Shown here piece by piece: positions 51,444-60,314 of a DNA stretch of 64,000 nt. The stretch's first letter is position 1; each line of letters begins with the position of its first letter. Source of the DNA: Cyanobacteria bacterium FACHB-DQ100. GTDB taxonomy: Bacteria > Cyanobacteriota > Cyanobacteriia > Leptolyngbyales > Leptolyngbyaceae. The stretch is taken from NCBI GenBank assembly GCA_014695195.1, contig JACJNW010000037.1:62001-126000 (forward strand), given 5' to 3'. The translations under genes and the position numbers were made by a program. The notes beneath the pieces are model-generated. The model saw only the letters and a list, made by a program, of their open reading frames with translations, made no database searches and was not told where the DNA came from.

Positions 51444-51624
51444 ACCTAACTTTTCTCTTTGTCACGAAGTAAACACAACGTAGGCGTAAAGAATAGACTG
51501 ATTTCACAGAGTTTATTGTTTTGCTGACAACACTTCAGCGGCTTGAATTTGAATAACGCCGGGCGATTTGATCCCACCGCTTCTACACAGGTAATGTAAG
51601 CCGCATAACGGCTCAAATCAGCGG

Positions 51625-51665
51625 CGGTAGAGAGCCTCGAACTCAGTACCAGTGGCTCTCTACCG
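51625..51665. other. Isolated 12-bp-stem hairpin next to intron fragment
   Basis: CGGTAGAGAGCC pairs with GGCTCTCTACCG around a 17-base loop. It lies 18 bases before a group II intron 5' end, a class of element that often targets stem-loops. Confidence 0.55.
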
Positions 51666-51683
51666 TCCGCCTGCATTTGAATT

Positions 51684-51868
51684 GTGTACGCCCGGCATGG
51701 GCGTGAGAACTTATGAGGTGAAAGTCCTCTGTGGTGGAACCAGCGTCCAAATGCTCGAAAGTTATAGGAGCCGAGTGACGATAACTACTAGCCAAGAGCA
51801 AGGGCAAACTCGCGAGGGAATGTTTGGAGGAAGCTGGAGGCAAAGCTGTGAGCCGAGGCTCCACTAAT
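51684..51868 (+). mobile_element. Group II intron fragment (domain I, 5' part)
   Basis: Begins GTGTACGCCCGGCATGGGCG and contains GAGGTGAAAGTCCTCTGTGG, AGCCAAGAGCAAGGGC and GGAAGCTGGAGGCAAAGC, the conserved 5' domain of cyanobacterial group II introns. It breaks off at about 51,868; no reverse transcriptase or domains V-VI follow. Confidence 0.75.
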
Positions 51869-51883
51869 CTGCTGCTTTATTTC

Positions 51884-51970
51884 CGCCAAGCTGCACTAGC
51901 GCAGCAACAGAGCGCAAACATTGAAGCCTTGACGAAACTTGCGACCACTCTTGCTTCTCACAATCGCTAG
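51884..51970 (+). pseudogene. C-terminal remnant of the XRE-operon coiled-coil gene
   Basis: RQAALAQQQSANIEALTKL then ATTLASHNR and stop, aligning with residues 73-100 of the element gene at 36,487-36,789. The rest of the gene is absent. Another plasmid-like element was probably here before. Confidence 0.65.
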
Positions 51971-52002
51971 AACCACTTGCAAACATCTGAAGAAAAAGTG
52001 TT

Positions 52003-52027
52003 TGGTGCGACTAGGGAGCGAACCCGG
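52003..52027 (-). other. tRNA 3'-end-like fragment
   Basis: On the minus strand GGGTTCGCTCCCTAGTCGCA then CCA, resembling a T-arm and acceptor end with CCA. No upstream arms are recognised, so it is at most an attachment-site relic. Confidence 0.3.
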
Positions 52028-52035
52028 GGAACGCT

Positions 52036-52296
52036 TTAATTTAGGCACTCATACAAAGAGCAAAGAGCAGCAAGCAGTGTTTCATAGGTTGGCGCTGCTT
52101 TTTTATTGATCAGCACCCGATAACACACCCGTGATGAGCGCCACCCCACGCCTTCAACCAGCATGTAGAAACTAGCATTGAGCACGTTCCATAAATCCAC
52201 TTCTCGGGGTCGCTCACTTGGTTTCGCTTCGGGCAACAGGTCACTCAACAATCCATATTGAGCAGGGGTGAGGTTGCTAGGATAGGCGTCACTCAT
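52036..52296 (-). pseudogene. IS5-type transposase, N-terminal fragment with frameshift
   Basis: YPSNLTPAQYGLLSDLLPEA then RPREVDLWNVLNASFYMLVE is the DUF4096-type start of IS5/IS4-group transposases. After VEGVGWR the residues no longer fit, as expected for a shift; the catalytic DDE region is missing. 86 codons remain. Confidence 0.75.
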
Positions 52297-52535
52297 GGCT
52301 CTCTCGGTGCTGTAGTGGTTGTATTTACAGCGGATTACTGGAGGGCTTCTTTACGCGCTTCATGGTCTTTTCAAACATCCTCTTACGATTGAGCAAGAAG
52401 GCGGCGATTAGATGAAACGCAAGATAAAGAGAAACTTAATTAACGTTTAACCCCAAATTAATCCTACAACTGTATGACTTTGATTAAAACGAAGCAATTA
52501 ATTAGTTTCTTTATATACAAAATATACGAACGAGA

Positions 52536-52859
52536 ATGACAAACTTGAGGGTTCGAGTTTTAACGCGGTTAACGGCTCATCCTGAGCGGGAGCAAGAGCT
52601 AAAGAATACTCTGGTGCAATTTATGCAGGAGCGCTGTCAACAAGTGGGCTGTCACAACTGTGAATTACTGCATCACTTGACTAATGCGGCAGAGTTTATT
52701 CTGGTCGAGGAATGGGACGCGGAAGCGCGGATAAAGTCAGAGCTTGATTCTCAGCTTTTTGCCAGGTTAGGTGAGGCAGCAGCGGAACTCTTTATCGAAC
52801 CCCTTCAAATTCATTGGTACGAAGTGATACCCCCTCAATCTTGTACTGAAACCCAGTAG
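52536..52859 (+). CDS. Antibiotic biosynthesis monooxygenase (ABM) domain protein
   Basis: A 107-residue dimeric alpha/beta-barrel type protein: MTNLRVRVLTRLTAHPEREQ, CHNCELLHHLTNAAEFILVE, and LGEAAAELFIEPLQIHWYEV. Members act as quinol monooxygenases, haem-degrading enzymes or ABM-like stress proteins. A cysteine pair near CHNC is unusual. Single gene. Confidence 0.75.
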   Translation: MTNLRVRVLTRLTAHPEREQELKNTLVQFMQERCQQVGCHNCELLHHLTNAAEFILVEEWDAEARIKSELDSQLFARLGEAAAELFIEPLQIHWYEVIPPQSCTETQ

Positions 52860-53087
52860 CGAATATCTACTCATCACAAGCTTCAGGGGTGGGATTTCTG
52901 GCGTAACTGTCGGACTCACTTCTTTTCACCCATCGGCTCAGTTGCGGCTGGCATGACTAGCTTCAGTCTTTCCACAATCCTTACCGCCTGTTCGTGAAAG
53001 CGAATATCTCGCCAGAGGAGTGCGTACTTTAGCACGGCATGACAGCATTTCTGTATTCCTTAATACGGCATAGCGTTACAACGCTTT

Positions 53088-53882
53088 ATGCTAATCACAG
53101 AAATTCCCGCATTTTGGGTTATTAACCGCTTGGACTGTCGTATGCAAACCGCCAAGGGCAATGTTTTGCTGCCCGTCTCCCGCATTCTCCTGGTCGAAGA
53201 TGACACACACCACTGCCACCTGCTCGAAACTAGCCTGCGACAGGAAGGCTTTGATGTCATTGCCTGTCTAGATGGGCTAGAGGCGCTAAACTGTGCCCGC
53301 TCCATGCCTGCTCAAGCCCGTGACACTGCCTTTGATCTAATGATTTTGGATCGCACTCTACCGCGTCTCAATGGGCTAGATGTCTGCCGCTTGTTGCGGC
53401 AAGAGGGCAATTATATTCCGATTGTGATGATGAGCGAACAGGCGGACGAACACGATAAGGTGATCGGGCTGGAGCTTGGTGCCGATGAGTACCTGTCCAA
53501 ACCCTTCAGCAATCGCATCCTGATTGCCCGCTGCCGAGCGCTGTTGCGCTATTGCCAAGCGATATATCAACCCAAAAATCCCGCCAAGGTGCTGAAGTTT
53601 AAGGATCTGGCGCTGTATCTTGAGGAATGTCGAGCAACGCTGAGTGAGCAGGAGTTACAACTGTCGCCAAAAGAGTTTGCCTTATTGCGAGAATTCCTAC
53701 AAAGCCGAGGACGGATACTGTCGCGAGACAATTTGCTGGAGCGGGTCTGGGGTGATGATTATTATGGCGATACCAAAACGGTAGATGTGCATATCCGTTG
53801 GCTGAGGCAGAAGCTAGAATGCGATCCGAGCAATCCGGAGTACATTACAACGCTGCGAGGGTTCGGTTATCGGCTGGGATAG
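53088..53882 (+). CDS. OmpR/PhoB-family response regulator
   Basis: Receiver domain with the start VSRILLVEDDTHHCHLLETS, the phosphoacceptor Asp in LMILDRTLPRLNGLDV and the conserved lysine in DEYLSKPFSNRIL, then a winged helix with ELQLSPKEFALLREFLQSRG and VDVHIRWLRQKLECDPSNPEY. The annotated ATG at 53,088 adds 27 residues before the receiver; the ATG at 53,142 is also possible. A hybrid histidine kinase is encoded 600 bases away on the other strand and could be the partner, but this is not shown. Confidence 0.9.
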   Translation: MLITEIPAFWVINRLDCRMQTAKGNVLLPVSRILLVEDDTHHCHLLETSLRQEGFDVIACLDGLEALNCARSMPAQARDTAFDLMILDRTLPRLNGLDVCRLLRQEGNYIPIVMMSEQADEHDKVIGLELGADEYLSKPFSNRILIARCRALLRYCQAIYQPKNPAKVLKFKDLALYLEECRATLSEQELQLSPKEFALLREFLQSRGRILSRDNLLERVWGDDYYGDTKTVDVHIRWLRQKLECDPSNPEYITTLRGFGYRLG

Positions 53883-53908
53883 GGCACTTTGAGCAGGGAT
53901 CCCCACTT

Positions 53909-54213
53909 AGCTTTTGACTCACAAACTTCTGTGCTTCTTCTGCGGACTTTTTTTTTCTCTTTTTCTCTTTATTCTTTCCTATATACAAAACTGGCTAACT
54001 GGCTAACCTTAAAACGGAAAAGTACAGACAGTAAAAGGATTATGAGTGGGTTAGCCACCTCAAAAACTGACTAAAACTGGCTAACAACTGGCTAACCCAT
54101 GTTGATCGACCTGGGAGAAACGATCGACAGATTGACGGGATTCTTTGTTTGAAAAATGAACACGATTGCGCCTAATCTGGGAACTCTAAACCCGTCCCAT
54201 ATCCCCAGCGGCA
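53909..54213 (+). repeat. MEE-type repeat module, full GGCTAAC variant
   Basis: CAAACTTCTGTGCTTCTTCT-GCGGACT start, AT-rich segment, ACTGGCTAACTGGCTAAC pair at 53,990, inverted GTTAGCC at about 54,050, second ACTGGCTAACAACTGGCTAA pair at 54,078, and leader CCTAATCTGGGAACTCTAAA up to the ATG. Strongly similar to the module at 45,405. Confidence 0.7.
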
Positions 54214-54288
54214 ATGGAAGAAATCGATTTGTTAATGAACTCTGATCCCGCGATCGCTCCTTACAAGTGCGATTTACAAAATTTGTAA
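54214..54288 (+). pseudogene. MEE-type microprotein, truncated copy
   Basis: MEEIDLLMNSDPAIAPYKCD then LQNL and stop; the helix part is lost after the AIAP box. Confidence 0.55.
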
Positions 54289-54308
54289 TGTCAATCGCTA
54301 CAGATGAG

Positions 54309-54435
54309 TGCCTAATCTGGAAACCCTAACCCCGTCCCTCATGCCAGCGGCAATGGAAGAAATCGATTTATTAATGAACTCTGACCCGCGATCGGTATGG
54401 GCGAGATCGAAGCTTGGTTACTCCTGGTGTGAAAC
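54309..54435 (+). pseudogene. MEE-type leader plus microprotein, frameshifted copy
   Basis: Second leader (CCTAATCTGGAAACCCTAAC) and ATG at 54,353. MEEIDLLMNSDP is followed by a one-base loss; adding one base restores a frame with IEAWLLLV. Tandem to the copy before it. Confidence 0.55.
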
Positions 54436-54508
54436 TGAGGATGAATTAGAAAAACTCTGAGATTTGGAAGTTGTTCTGTAATTGGCATCAGCAATCAAGC
54501 AGAAAACA

Positions 54509-57481
54509 TTACATTGATGCCATTCTTCCCGATAATTCCATCACGGCTTTGAGTAATTCTGCTGGGTTCACGGGCTTGGGGACGTGGATTTGGAATCCTG
54601 CATCCAGAATCTGGACACGATCGCTTTCGGCAGCATAGGCGGTTAACGCTCCTGCTGGGATTTTTCCGCCCTGTTCTTGAGATCGGGCGCGGACTTGATG
54701 AATTAAGGCATAGCCGTCTTCCTCTGGCATACCGATATCACTGAGTAACAGATCCGGTTTAAGGGCTTGCAAGTGTTGTAATGCTTCGTGGGTAGAAGTG
54801 GCGGTTATGACACTTGCACCGTAATGTTCTAAGGCTGCTTTCAAAAACTCGCGGGTGTCTGCCTCATCGTCTACGACTAATACTGTGAGTCCCTTGAGAT
54901 AGAAAGCTGTATTTTGAGCCGTTTGATCTTGAATGGAAAACTTATCGGGTTCAACCCAAACCGACGGTGATAACAGCAGAGGCAGTCGAACCGTGAAGGT
55001 TGTGCCCTGTCCTTCTCCTGGGCTGGCAACCGAAATCTGACCACTGTGCAGTTCCACCAGATTTCGCACGATCGCGAGTCCTAGCCCTAAGCCGCCCTGT
55101 GATCTAGTTGTGGTGGCATCAGCTAGGCGGAAGCGATCGAACACATGGGGCAGAAAGTCAAAACGAATGCCTTTGCCCGTATCGATGACTTGCAGTTGAG
55201 CGAAGGAGCCGACTTGCTCTAAACGAACCGTAACCTGTCCCTCTTCAGGGGTGAATTTAATCGCGTTCGTCAGCAAATTCCAAACGATTTGTTGCAACCG
55301 ATCAGGATCACCAGAAATAAAATCGAGATCGAGGTTGAGCAAACATTCCAGTTGGATGGATTTGGCATTGGCAGCGGGGCGAACCGTGTCTAACGCTGCT
55401 TGAACACTGGGAATCAGATTGGTCGGACGCAGATTGAGGCGCATCTGTCCCTGAATGATACGCGAAATATCCAGCAGGTCTTCAATTAACTGGGTTTGCG
55501 CTTGGGCATTGCGTTCGATCGATGCTAAGGCTTGCTCTACTTTTTCGGGCGGCAATTGGCGCGTTCGCAGCAAGCGTGACCAACCTAGGATTCCATTCAG
55601 GGGAGAGCGCAACTCATGGGATAAGACTGCTAAAAATTCATCCTTCATCCGACCTGCTTTTTCCAGTTCGAGGCGAGCATCTCGTTCTTTTTGGAGTGCC
55701 TGTGCCCGTTCTTCGATCACTAATTTTTGGTCATGAATATCGGTACAAGAGCCGAACCATTTAAGGATTTGACCCTTTTCATCTCGTAACGGAAAGGCGC
55801 GTCCTAAATGCCAGCGATACTCTCCATTCTCGCCACACCGTAAACGGTACTCAATGCCATAGGTTTGCCCAGTTCGCAGAGAATTTTGCCAGATTTCGAT
55901 CGTGCTTGGCATATCATCAGGATGGATAACGCTTTGCCATCCTTCGTCTCGGGCTTGTTCTAACGTCGTTCCGGTGTAGTCGTACCAGCGTTGATTGAAG
56001 TATTCGTGGTAGCCATCTGTCCGAGTAATCCAAAAGATTTGTAGCATCGTGTCGGCGAGGGTGCGAAAGAGGAATTCGCTCTCGCGCAAGGCTTTCTCAG
56101 TCTGTTTGCGTTCGGTGACATCTAGGAAGGCACCGATCACCCCACGAATCTTGTTCGATTTATCTCGCAGGGGTACCGCACGACCATAGATCGAGCGCAC
56201 ATCGTTCTCGCTAAATACGAACTCAAATTCCCCTTCGTGCGCTTGTCCCGTCCGTCCTGCATGTTGCATCGGTAACTCGCCCGGGGGAATGTCTTGCCCA
56301 TTTTGTTGAATTTTGAAGGGAAACGGATATTTGCCATCGGGGGGTGTGGCGGTCATGACGGCATCGAATGGCAGTCGCATCAGTTCATAGGCAGTGCGGT
56401 TGGGTGTCATGTGATGGCATTGCGGATCCTGGGCGATCCAGACCGCAGCCGGAACCGTTTCCATGAAGGTCTCTAGTTCTTCAGCTCGTGCTTGAATGAT
56501 TGCCTGACTTTCCTGGAGGGCAGCGTCTGCTTGTTTGCGGTCTGTGATATCGCCATTAACGCCCACCATCCGCAACGGCTTGCCTGCCTCATCATAGAAG
56601 ACCTGTGCTCTGGCATGGAGCCAGCGAATATCTCCGTCTGGTCGAATGATGCGCCAATCTGTAAAAAGCTCTCCTGTGTTCAATGACTGTCGTACATCGG
56701 CTTCTGCTTGAGCTAAATCGTCGGGGTGAACTCGGCTTGCCCAGGCTTCATAACTGCCACTAAATTCTCCTGGCTTTAGACCGTAAAGGGTTTCTAGCTC
56801 TTTCGACCAAATATTTTCATTCGTCTGGATATTCCATTCAAAGCAACCAATGTTGGCGACAGTTTGGGCTAAATCCAATCGCTCTTTTTTTCGTTGTAAG
56901 GCTGCTTCAGCCTGTTTGCGGGCAGTGATGTCGCTCACAGTGCCAATGAACCCAGAGCAATTTCCAGTCTCATCGATCAGGGCAGTGGCTTGACCACTCA
57001 CCCAGACGATCAAGCCATCGGGATACTGAAACCGATATTCCAGGCTAAATTCTTTACCAGATTCAACTAGGGCTTGCCACTGCTCAAACATAGACTCGCG
57101 ATCGTCGGGATGCAGTGCCTTGGCCCATTCTTCCCCGATTGCTTGTTCAGGCGTGAGTTGGGTGATCTCGCACCATCGATCGTTGACATAGGTACAGTGA
57201 CCCGCAGCGTCAGTGAGATAAATTCCAACAGGTGCACAGGTGCAAAGTGTGCGAAAGCGTTGCTCGCTCTCTCGCAAAGCGGCTTCCGTTTGCCAAAGAT
57301 TTTTCAGGGGATGGACTGCGTTGGGGTGTGGTGCTTCGACAGCCTGCTGAACGTTTTGGGGGTGAGGCTCAGTGTTTTGGGATTGGCTTTTTTGTTGTTC
57401 TAGTTGTTCCAGCTGTTGACGCAAGTGGGCAATTTCTTCGAGAAGTTGCTCTCTTGTCTTCCCTGAGTCTTTCATACACAA
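54509..57481 (-). CDS. Multi-PAS hybrid sensor histidine kinase with C-terminal receiver
   Basis: A 990-residue cytosolic kinase. After an N-terminal coiled coil (HLRQQLEQLEQQKSQS) come four PAS/PAC units, recognisable by FRTLCTCAPVGIYLTDAAGH, ERLDLAQTVANIGCFEWN, LETFMETVPAAVWIAQDPQ and FRTLADTMLQIFWITRTDG. The H-box FLAVLSHELRSPLNGILGWS is near residue 622, the N-box and G-boxes (WNLLTNAIKFTPE, IDTGKGIRFDF, GGLGLGLAIVRNLVELHSG) follow. A receiver domain with LTVLVVDDEADTREFL starts near 865 and its Asp lies in LLLSDIGMPEEDGY near 915. No membrane segment. Signal unknown. Confidence 0.94.
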   Translation of the reverse strand: MCMKDSGKTREQLLEEIAHLRQQLEQLEQQKSQSQNTEPHPQNVQQAVEAPHPNAVHPLKNLWQTEAALRESEQRFRTLCTCAPVGIYLTDAAGHCTYVNDRWCEITQLTPEQAIGEEWAKALHPDDRESMFEQWQALVESGKEFSLEYRFQYPDGLIVWVSGQATALIDETGNCSGFIGTVSDITARKQAEAALQRKKERLDLAQTVANIGCFEWNIQTNENIWSKELETLYGLKPGEFSGSYEAWASRVHPDDLAQAEADVRQSLNTGELFTDWRIIRPDGDIRWLHARAQVFYDEAGKPLRMVGVNGDITDRKQADAALQESQAIIQARAEELETFMETVPAAVWIAQDPQCHHMTPNRTAYELMRLPFDAVMTATPPDGKYPFPFKIQQNGQDIPPGELPMQHAGRTGQAHEGEFEFVFSENDVRSIYGRAVPLRDKSNKIRGVIGAFLDVTERKQTEKALRESEFLFRTLADTMLQIFWITRTDGYHEYFNQRWYDYTGTTLEQARDEGWQSVIHPDDMPSTIEIWQNSLRTGQTYGIEYRLRCGENGEYRWHLGRAFPLRDEKGQILKWFGSCTDIHDQKLVIEERAQALQKERDARLELEKAGRMKDEFLAVLSHELRSPLNGILGWSRLLRTRQLPPEKVEQALASIERNAQAQTQLIEDLLDISRIIQGQMRLNLRPTNLIPSVQAALDTVRPAANAKSIQLECLLNLDLDFISGDPDRLQQIVWNLLTNAIKFTPEEGQVTVRLEQVGSFAQLQVIDTGKGIRFDFLPHVFDRFRLADATTTRSQGGLGLGLAIVRNLVELHSGQISVASPGEGQGTTFTVRLPLLLSPSVWVEPDKFSIQDQTAQNTAFYLKGLTVLVVDDEADTREFLKAALEHYGASVITATSTHEALQHLQALKPDLLLSDIGMPEEDGYALIHQVRARSQEQGGKIPAGALTAYAAESDRVQILDAGFQIHVPKPVNPAELLKAVMELSGRMASM

Positions 57482-57735
57482 GTCCTGTGTAGCGCAATGT
57501 GCAAAATCCTATTTATACAGAGAAAGAATACGGCTGATTTTTTAACTCTTCCACTTTAAAACGCGAAACCAAACTGTGGTGGATGAAGCACTAAATATTT
57601 TGCAATACGATTTGATATTCCTAGTGTAGAGACGACAGGAGGATGCTTAAAGGCATGCCCTATCAAGTTGATCTTTGAGCGCACCAGATCCGGAAGCCTC
57701 CTGGGAAAAGGGTTGGGGATGAGGGAAAACCATAC

Positions 57736-58098
57736 TTGCATTTAGCAACGCTGAAAATTATTACTCTGACAAATACAAAGACGGGTAGAGCGCGAGAAAT
57801 TGAGATGCGCCCAGTGTTAGTAGAGATTCTGTCCGGTGCAAATCTTCCGACAAAGGGCTATTTGTTCCCGTCGAGCCGTAGCGCAGGTTATATCACTCGT
57901 CAGGCTTTGGATAAGGAACTGAGAGAAGTTTGTGAAGCGTTGGAATTGCGCGGCGTTGGAACACATTCATTCCGTCGGTCGCTGGCGACGTCGCTGCATA
58001 GCAAGGGAGTCCCGATTAAAACGATCGCGTCAATTACGGGACACGAATCCCTAAATGAACTCTCTCGATATTTGGAAGTCACCCTAGATCAGCGGTGA
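57736..58098 (+). pseudogene. Tyrosine recombinase, C-terminal catalytic half only
   Basis: The fragment has KIITLTNTKTGRAREIEM, THSFRRSLATSLHSKGVPI (HxxR), SITGHESLNELSRYLEVTL with GH and the catalytic tyrosine in SRYLE. The N-terminal core-binding part and the first arginine are absent; the frame begins with TTG at 57,736. Probably an integrase remnant. Confidence 0.7.
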
Positions 58099-58312
58099 TC
58101 TGCAATCATGCAGTTGCGCTGAATTCTCGATCACGGATGGGTGAGGCCCTATCCGTTACTTCCGAGGCTGTAGCGATCGCTCGAATCTAGCAACGTCTGA
58201 GGAGTTTGCTAAGTCCAAGAAGTGTAGGGTCTGGTACTGAGCCTCAGCCAAATCGTTTCTCCAATCATGCCAACAGCCCCAATAACCGCGCTGAAAAGTT
58301 TGTATTTCCCTA

Positions 58313-58885
58313 CTATGAAGTCAGCGTCCTCTCAATCCGACGGTCAGGGATGAGCCACATCACGGCGACCAAAACGTATACCGCGCAAGCGATCATGGGG
58401 TTGATAAAAGCAAACAAAATTGCTAGAGCATAAAAAATTAACGATAGTTTGCCTTTAACGTCCCGACCCAACGCGATCGCAAGCATGGAATCTTGACCGT
58501 GATGGGCAATCAGAATGCGAGTCAGGACGAAGTAGGCGATGGCGTTGAATAATAAAACTGCACCATAACAGGCAACAGGTACAGGAGCAAAGTTCTCGCC
58601 CATCCAGCTTGTCACGAAGGGGATGAGCGATAACCAAAACAGCAGATGCAGATTTGCCCAAAGCGTACGACCGTTGACGTGCCGAACCGCTTGAAGCAAG
58701 TGATGATGGTTGTTCCAGTAGATACCGAGATAAATAAAACTCAGCACATAACTCAGAAAGACCGGAATGAGTGGGCGCAGAGCGGCTAGATCCGTTCCAT
58801 GCGGCGTTTTGAGTTCTAAGACCATAATGGTAATGAGGATAGCGATCACCCCATCGCTGAAGGCTTCTAGTCTACCTTTTCCCAT
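58313..58885 (-). CDS. TMEM175-like potassium channel family protein (DUF1211)
   Basis: A 190-residue protein with six predicted helices and the selectivity-helix signature RLEAFSDGVIAILITIMVLE at the N terminus, typical of bacterial TMEM175 homologues that form tetrameric K+-permeable channels. The LGIYWNNHHHLLQAVRHVNG phrase after helix 3 is also conserved. Alone in its transcription unit. Ion selectivity here is inferred. Confidence 0.85.
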   Translation of the reverse strand: MGKGRLEAFSDGVIAILITIMVLELKTPHGTDLAALRPLIPVFLSYVLSFIYLGIYWNNHHHLLQAVRHVNGRTLWANLHLLFWLSLIPFVTSWMGENFAPVPVACYGAVLLFNAIAYFVLTRILIAHHGQDSMLAIALGRDVKGKLSLIFYALAILFAFINPMIACAVYVLVAVMWLIPDRRIERTLTS

Positions 58886-58948
58886 CAGTGTTACACTCCT
58901 TTTCGCTCGTTATTCAACCACTCTAATGAATTGCATCTCGATTTATTA

Positions 58949-59154
58949 AACCTGAGTTCGGGATAAGGAATTGCCGAAGAGCTTGATTTCTCGTACCTTT
59001 TGGATCTGATGACTGCGAAGCCATTGTCAATAAGGCTAACAGATGCGATTGTTCTCAATTGGAAAAGTCTATTGAGAACAATATGTAAGGCAGTAGTCCG
59101 GCTAAATCCTGTCCCATCGAGCTTCCAGCATTTAGCTTAACCCGAACTCAGGTT
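58949..59154. mobile_element. 206-bp MITE
   Basis: Perfect 14-bp ends AACCTGAGTTCGGG and CCCGAACTCAGGTT. No gene inside, so non-autonomous. It abuts a 130-bp-MITE stump at its right end. Confidence 0.8.
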
Positions 59155-59171
59155 AGTTAAGTTGACGTACC
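59153..59171. repeat. Stump of the 130-bp MITE
   Basis: GTTAGTTAAGTTGACGTAC is the right end of the MITE family, followed by the same flank CATTTGCCTGG seen after copy 3 at 49,251. The 206-bp MITE likely replaced the rest. Confidence 0.6.
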
Positions 59172-59547
59172 CATTTGCCTGGTTCTTCGACTTCTGTACC
59201 CTATCTGCGGACTACTACTTTCTTCTTATTCTCCACTCTATTTTCATAAATATAGAAAACTGGCTAACTGGCTAGCTCAAGAAAGCTAAAATTCCCACTG
59301 TGTAAAGACTTTAAGCGGGTTAGCCAGTCTTCAAGGTGCCTAAACTGGCTAACCTAGCAGGGGTTTTTAGGAGGCTGAAACGCCTGCCCCGTATGGCGGT
59401 TAGCCAGTTTTTGAAGTGCCTAACCGAGCTGCTAAACTGTGCCAGAAACCGGGGCACGATCGCGGGTTAGCCACTACTTGCAATCTGATTGTCATCAAAT
59501 CTCTGTTTCTGAGCACGATCGACCAGTCCCCACCCGCGCAGACTGCA
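59172..59547 (+). repeat. MEE-type repeat module, long GGCTAAC variant
   Basis: CATTTGCCTGGTTCTTCGAC start, CCTATCTGCGGACT, ACTGGCTAACTGGCTAGC pair, multiple inverted GGTTAGCCA boxes (59,320, 59,398 and 59,464), and the leader GCACGATCGACCAGTCCCC before the ATG. Confidence 0.65.
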
Positions 59548-59682
59548 ATGGAAGAAACGATCGATTTCGTGTTGAATTCCGAGCCAGCGATCGCGCCCAT
59601 GACGATCGAAGCATGGCTGATTTTGGCGTTCATGCTCACGCTAGTGGCTTGGGGACTTATGGGAGAGCGGCGCGATTCGTGA
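59548..59682 (+). CDS. MEE-type one-helix microprotein, best-preserved copy (44 aa)
   Basis: MEETIDFVLNSEPAIAPMTI, helix EAWLILAFMLTLVAWGLM and tail GERRDS. Intact frame. The helix has the length of one membrane span, and the net charge of the tail suits an outside-in or inside-out single-pass orientation that cannot be decided here. Confidence 0.6.
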   Translation: MEETIDFVLNSEPAIAPMTIEAWLILAFMLTLVAWGLMGERRDS

Positions 59683-59862
59683 TCCATTGGAGGTGCGATC
59701 GCTGGCTCAACTTGGGAATCCTGAAATTACTCTGATTTAAGGTTGCTATCCCGCCAGATTGACGGGATTTTTCGTTTGAGAATGAACAACTGGCGATCAA
59801 CTAAAGGTGCGATCGTTCCTTAGATATGGGAATTCTTGAGCCATCCTCCTTTTAAGGCAGCG

Positions 59863-60084
59863 ATGAATAAATTTCAGTGGCGCTCTCAATGGCGAATCAG
59901 GCGCGATCGTATCCCCCAAATGATTCTCGTCCTTGCGCTCGGTGCAATTCCCGTCAGCTTTGCCGCCGCGTGGGTAACTGACGAGTTTCGACTATGGCAG
60001 GCAGGCGGGAAATGGTGCGTTCAGATTGCACCGAGCGGTGAAGAAAGAATTCTCTACGGTTCCGAATGCAGCGGTTTTAGATAG
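59863..60084 (+). CDS. Membrane-anchored WC/YGxEC-motif protein (73 aa)
   Basis: From the ATG at 59,863: a basic start MNKFQWRSQWRIRRDRIPQM, a membrane helix ILVLALGAIPVSFAAAWV, then RLWQAGGKWCVQIAPSGEER and ILYGSECSGFR. The C-terminal half shares the W-WC-P-E-ILYG-EC pattern with the element protein at 31,923-32,105 (minus). The two cysteines could form a disulfide. Unknown function. Confidence 0.6.
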   Translation: MNKFQWRSQWRIRRDRIPQMILVLALGAIPVSFAAAWVTDEFRLWQAGGKWCVQIAPSGEERILYGSECSGFR

Positions 60085-60097
60085 CGCTGGCTTGAGC

Positions 60098-60280
60098 TTA
60101 GGCGGAATTTCTTGTTCTGGCTTCCCGTTTGATGAACTGTTCCAAATCTTCACGGGTGAGCGCAACGATCACGGTATCAGTCTTGGTAGAAACCTGCTTC
60201 AAGAATTCAAGCGATTCGATCGCAATGTCGATCGTCATTTGCTGGGCGGCTGATAGCGGGGCGGCTTCAGGTTGGTGCAT
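60098..60280 (-). CDS. Small helical protein (60 aa)
   Basis: MHQPEAAPLSAAQQMTIDIA then LEFLKQVSTKTDTVIVALTR. A weak GGAACA site precedes the ATG. No family recognised. Converges with the WC/YGxEC gene. Confidence 0.45.
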   Translation of the reverse strand: MHQPEAAPLSAAQQMTIDIAIESLEFLKQVSTKTDTVIVALTREDLEQFIKREARTRNSA

Positions 60281-60314
60281 TCTGGATGTTCCAAAAAACG
60301 GAGGTTTAAGATAA

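Noticed and set aside
52003-52027. Functional tRNA gene on the minus strand
   Set aside because: Only a T-arm-like and CCA-end-like piece is visible; no anticodon or D arm could be folded upstream.
54000-54100. GGCTAAC/GTTAGCC repeats read as integron attC cores
   Set aside because: The 7-mers resemble GTTRRRY cores, but they occur as short 9-bp direct pairs without the long imperfect palindrome, unlike the sites at 60,315 and 61,207.
57736-58098. Integron integrase (intI) for the nearby cassettes
   Set aside because: The fragment is the catalytic half of a generic tyrosine recombinase; no IntI-specific insert is recognised and the N-terminal half is missing.
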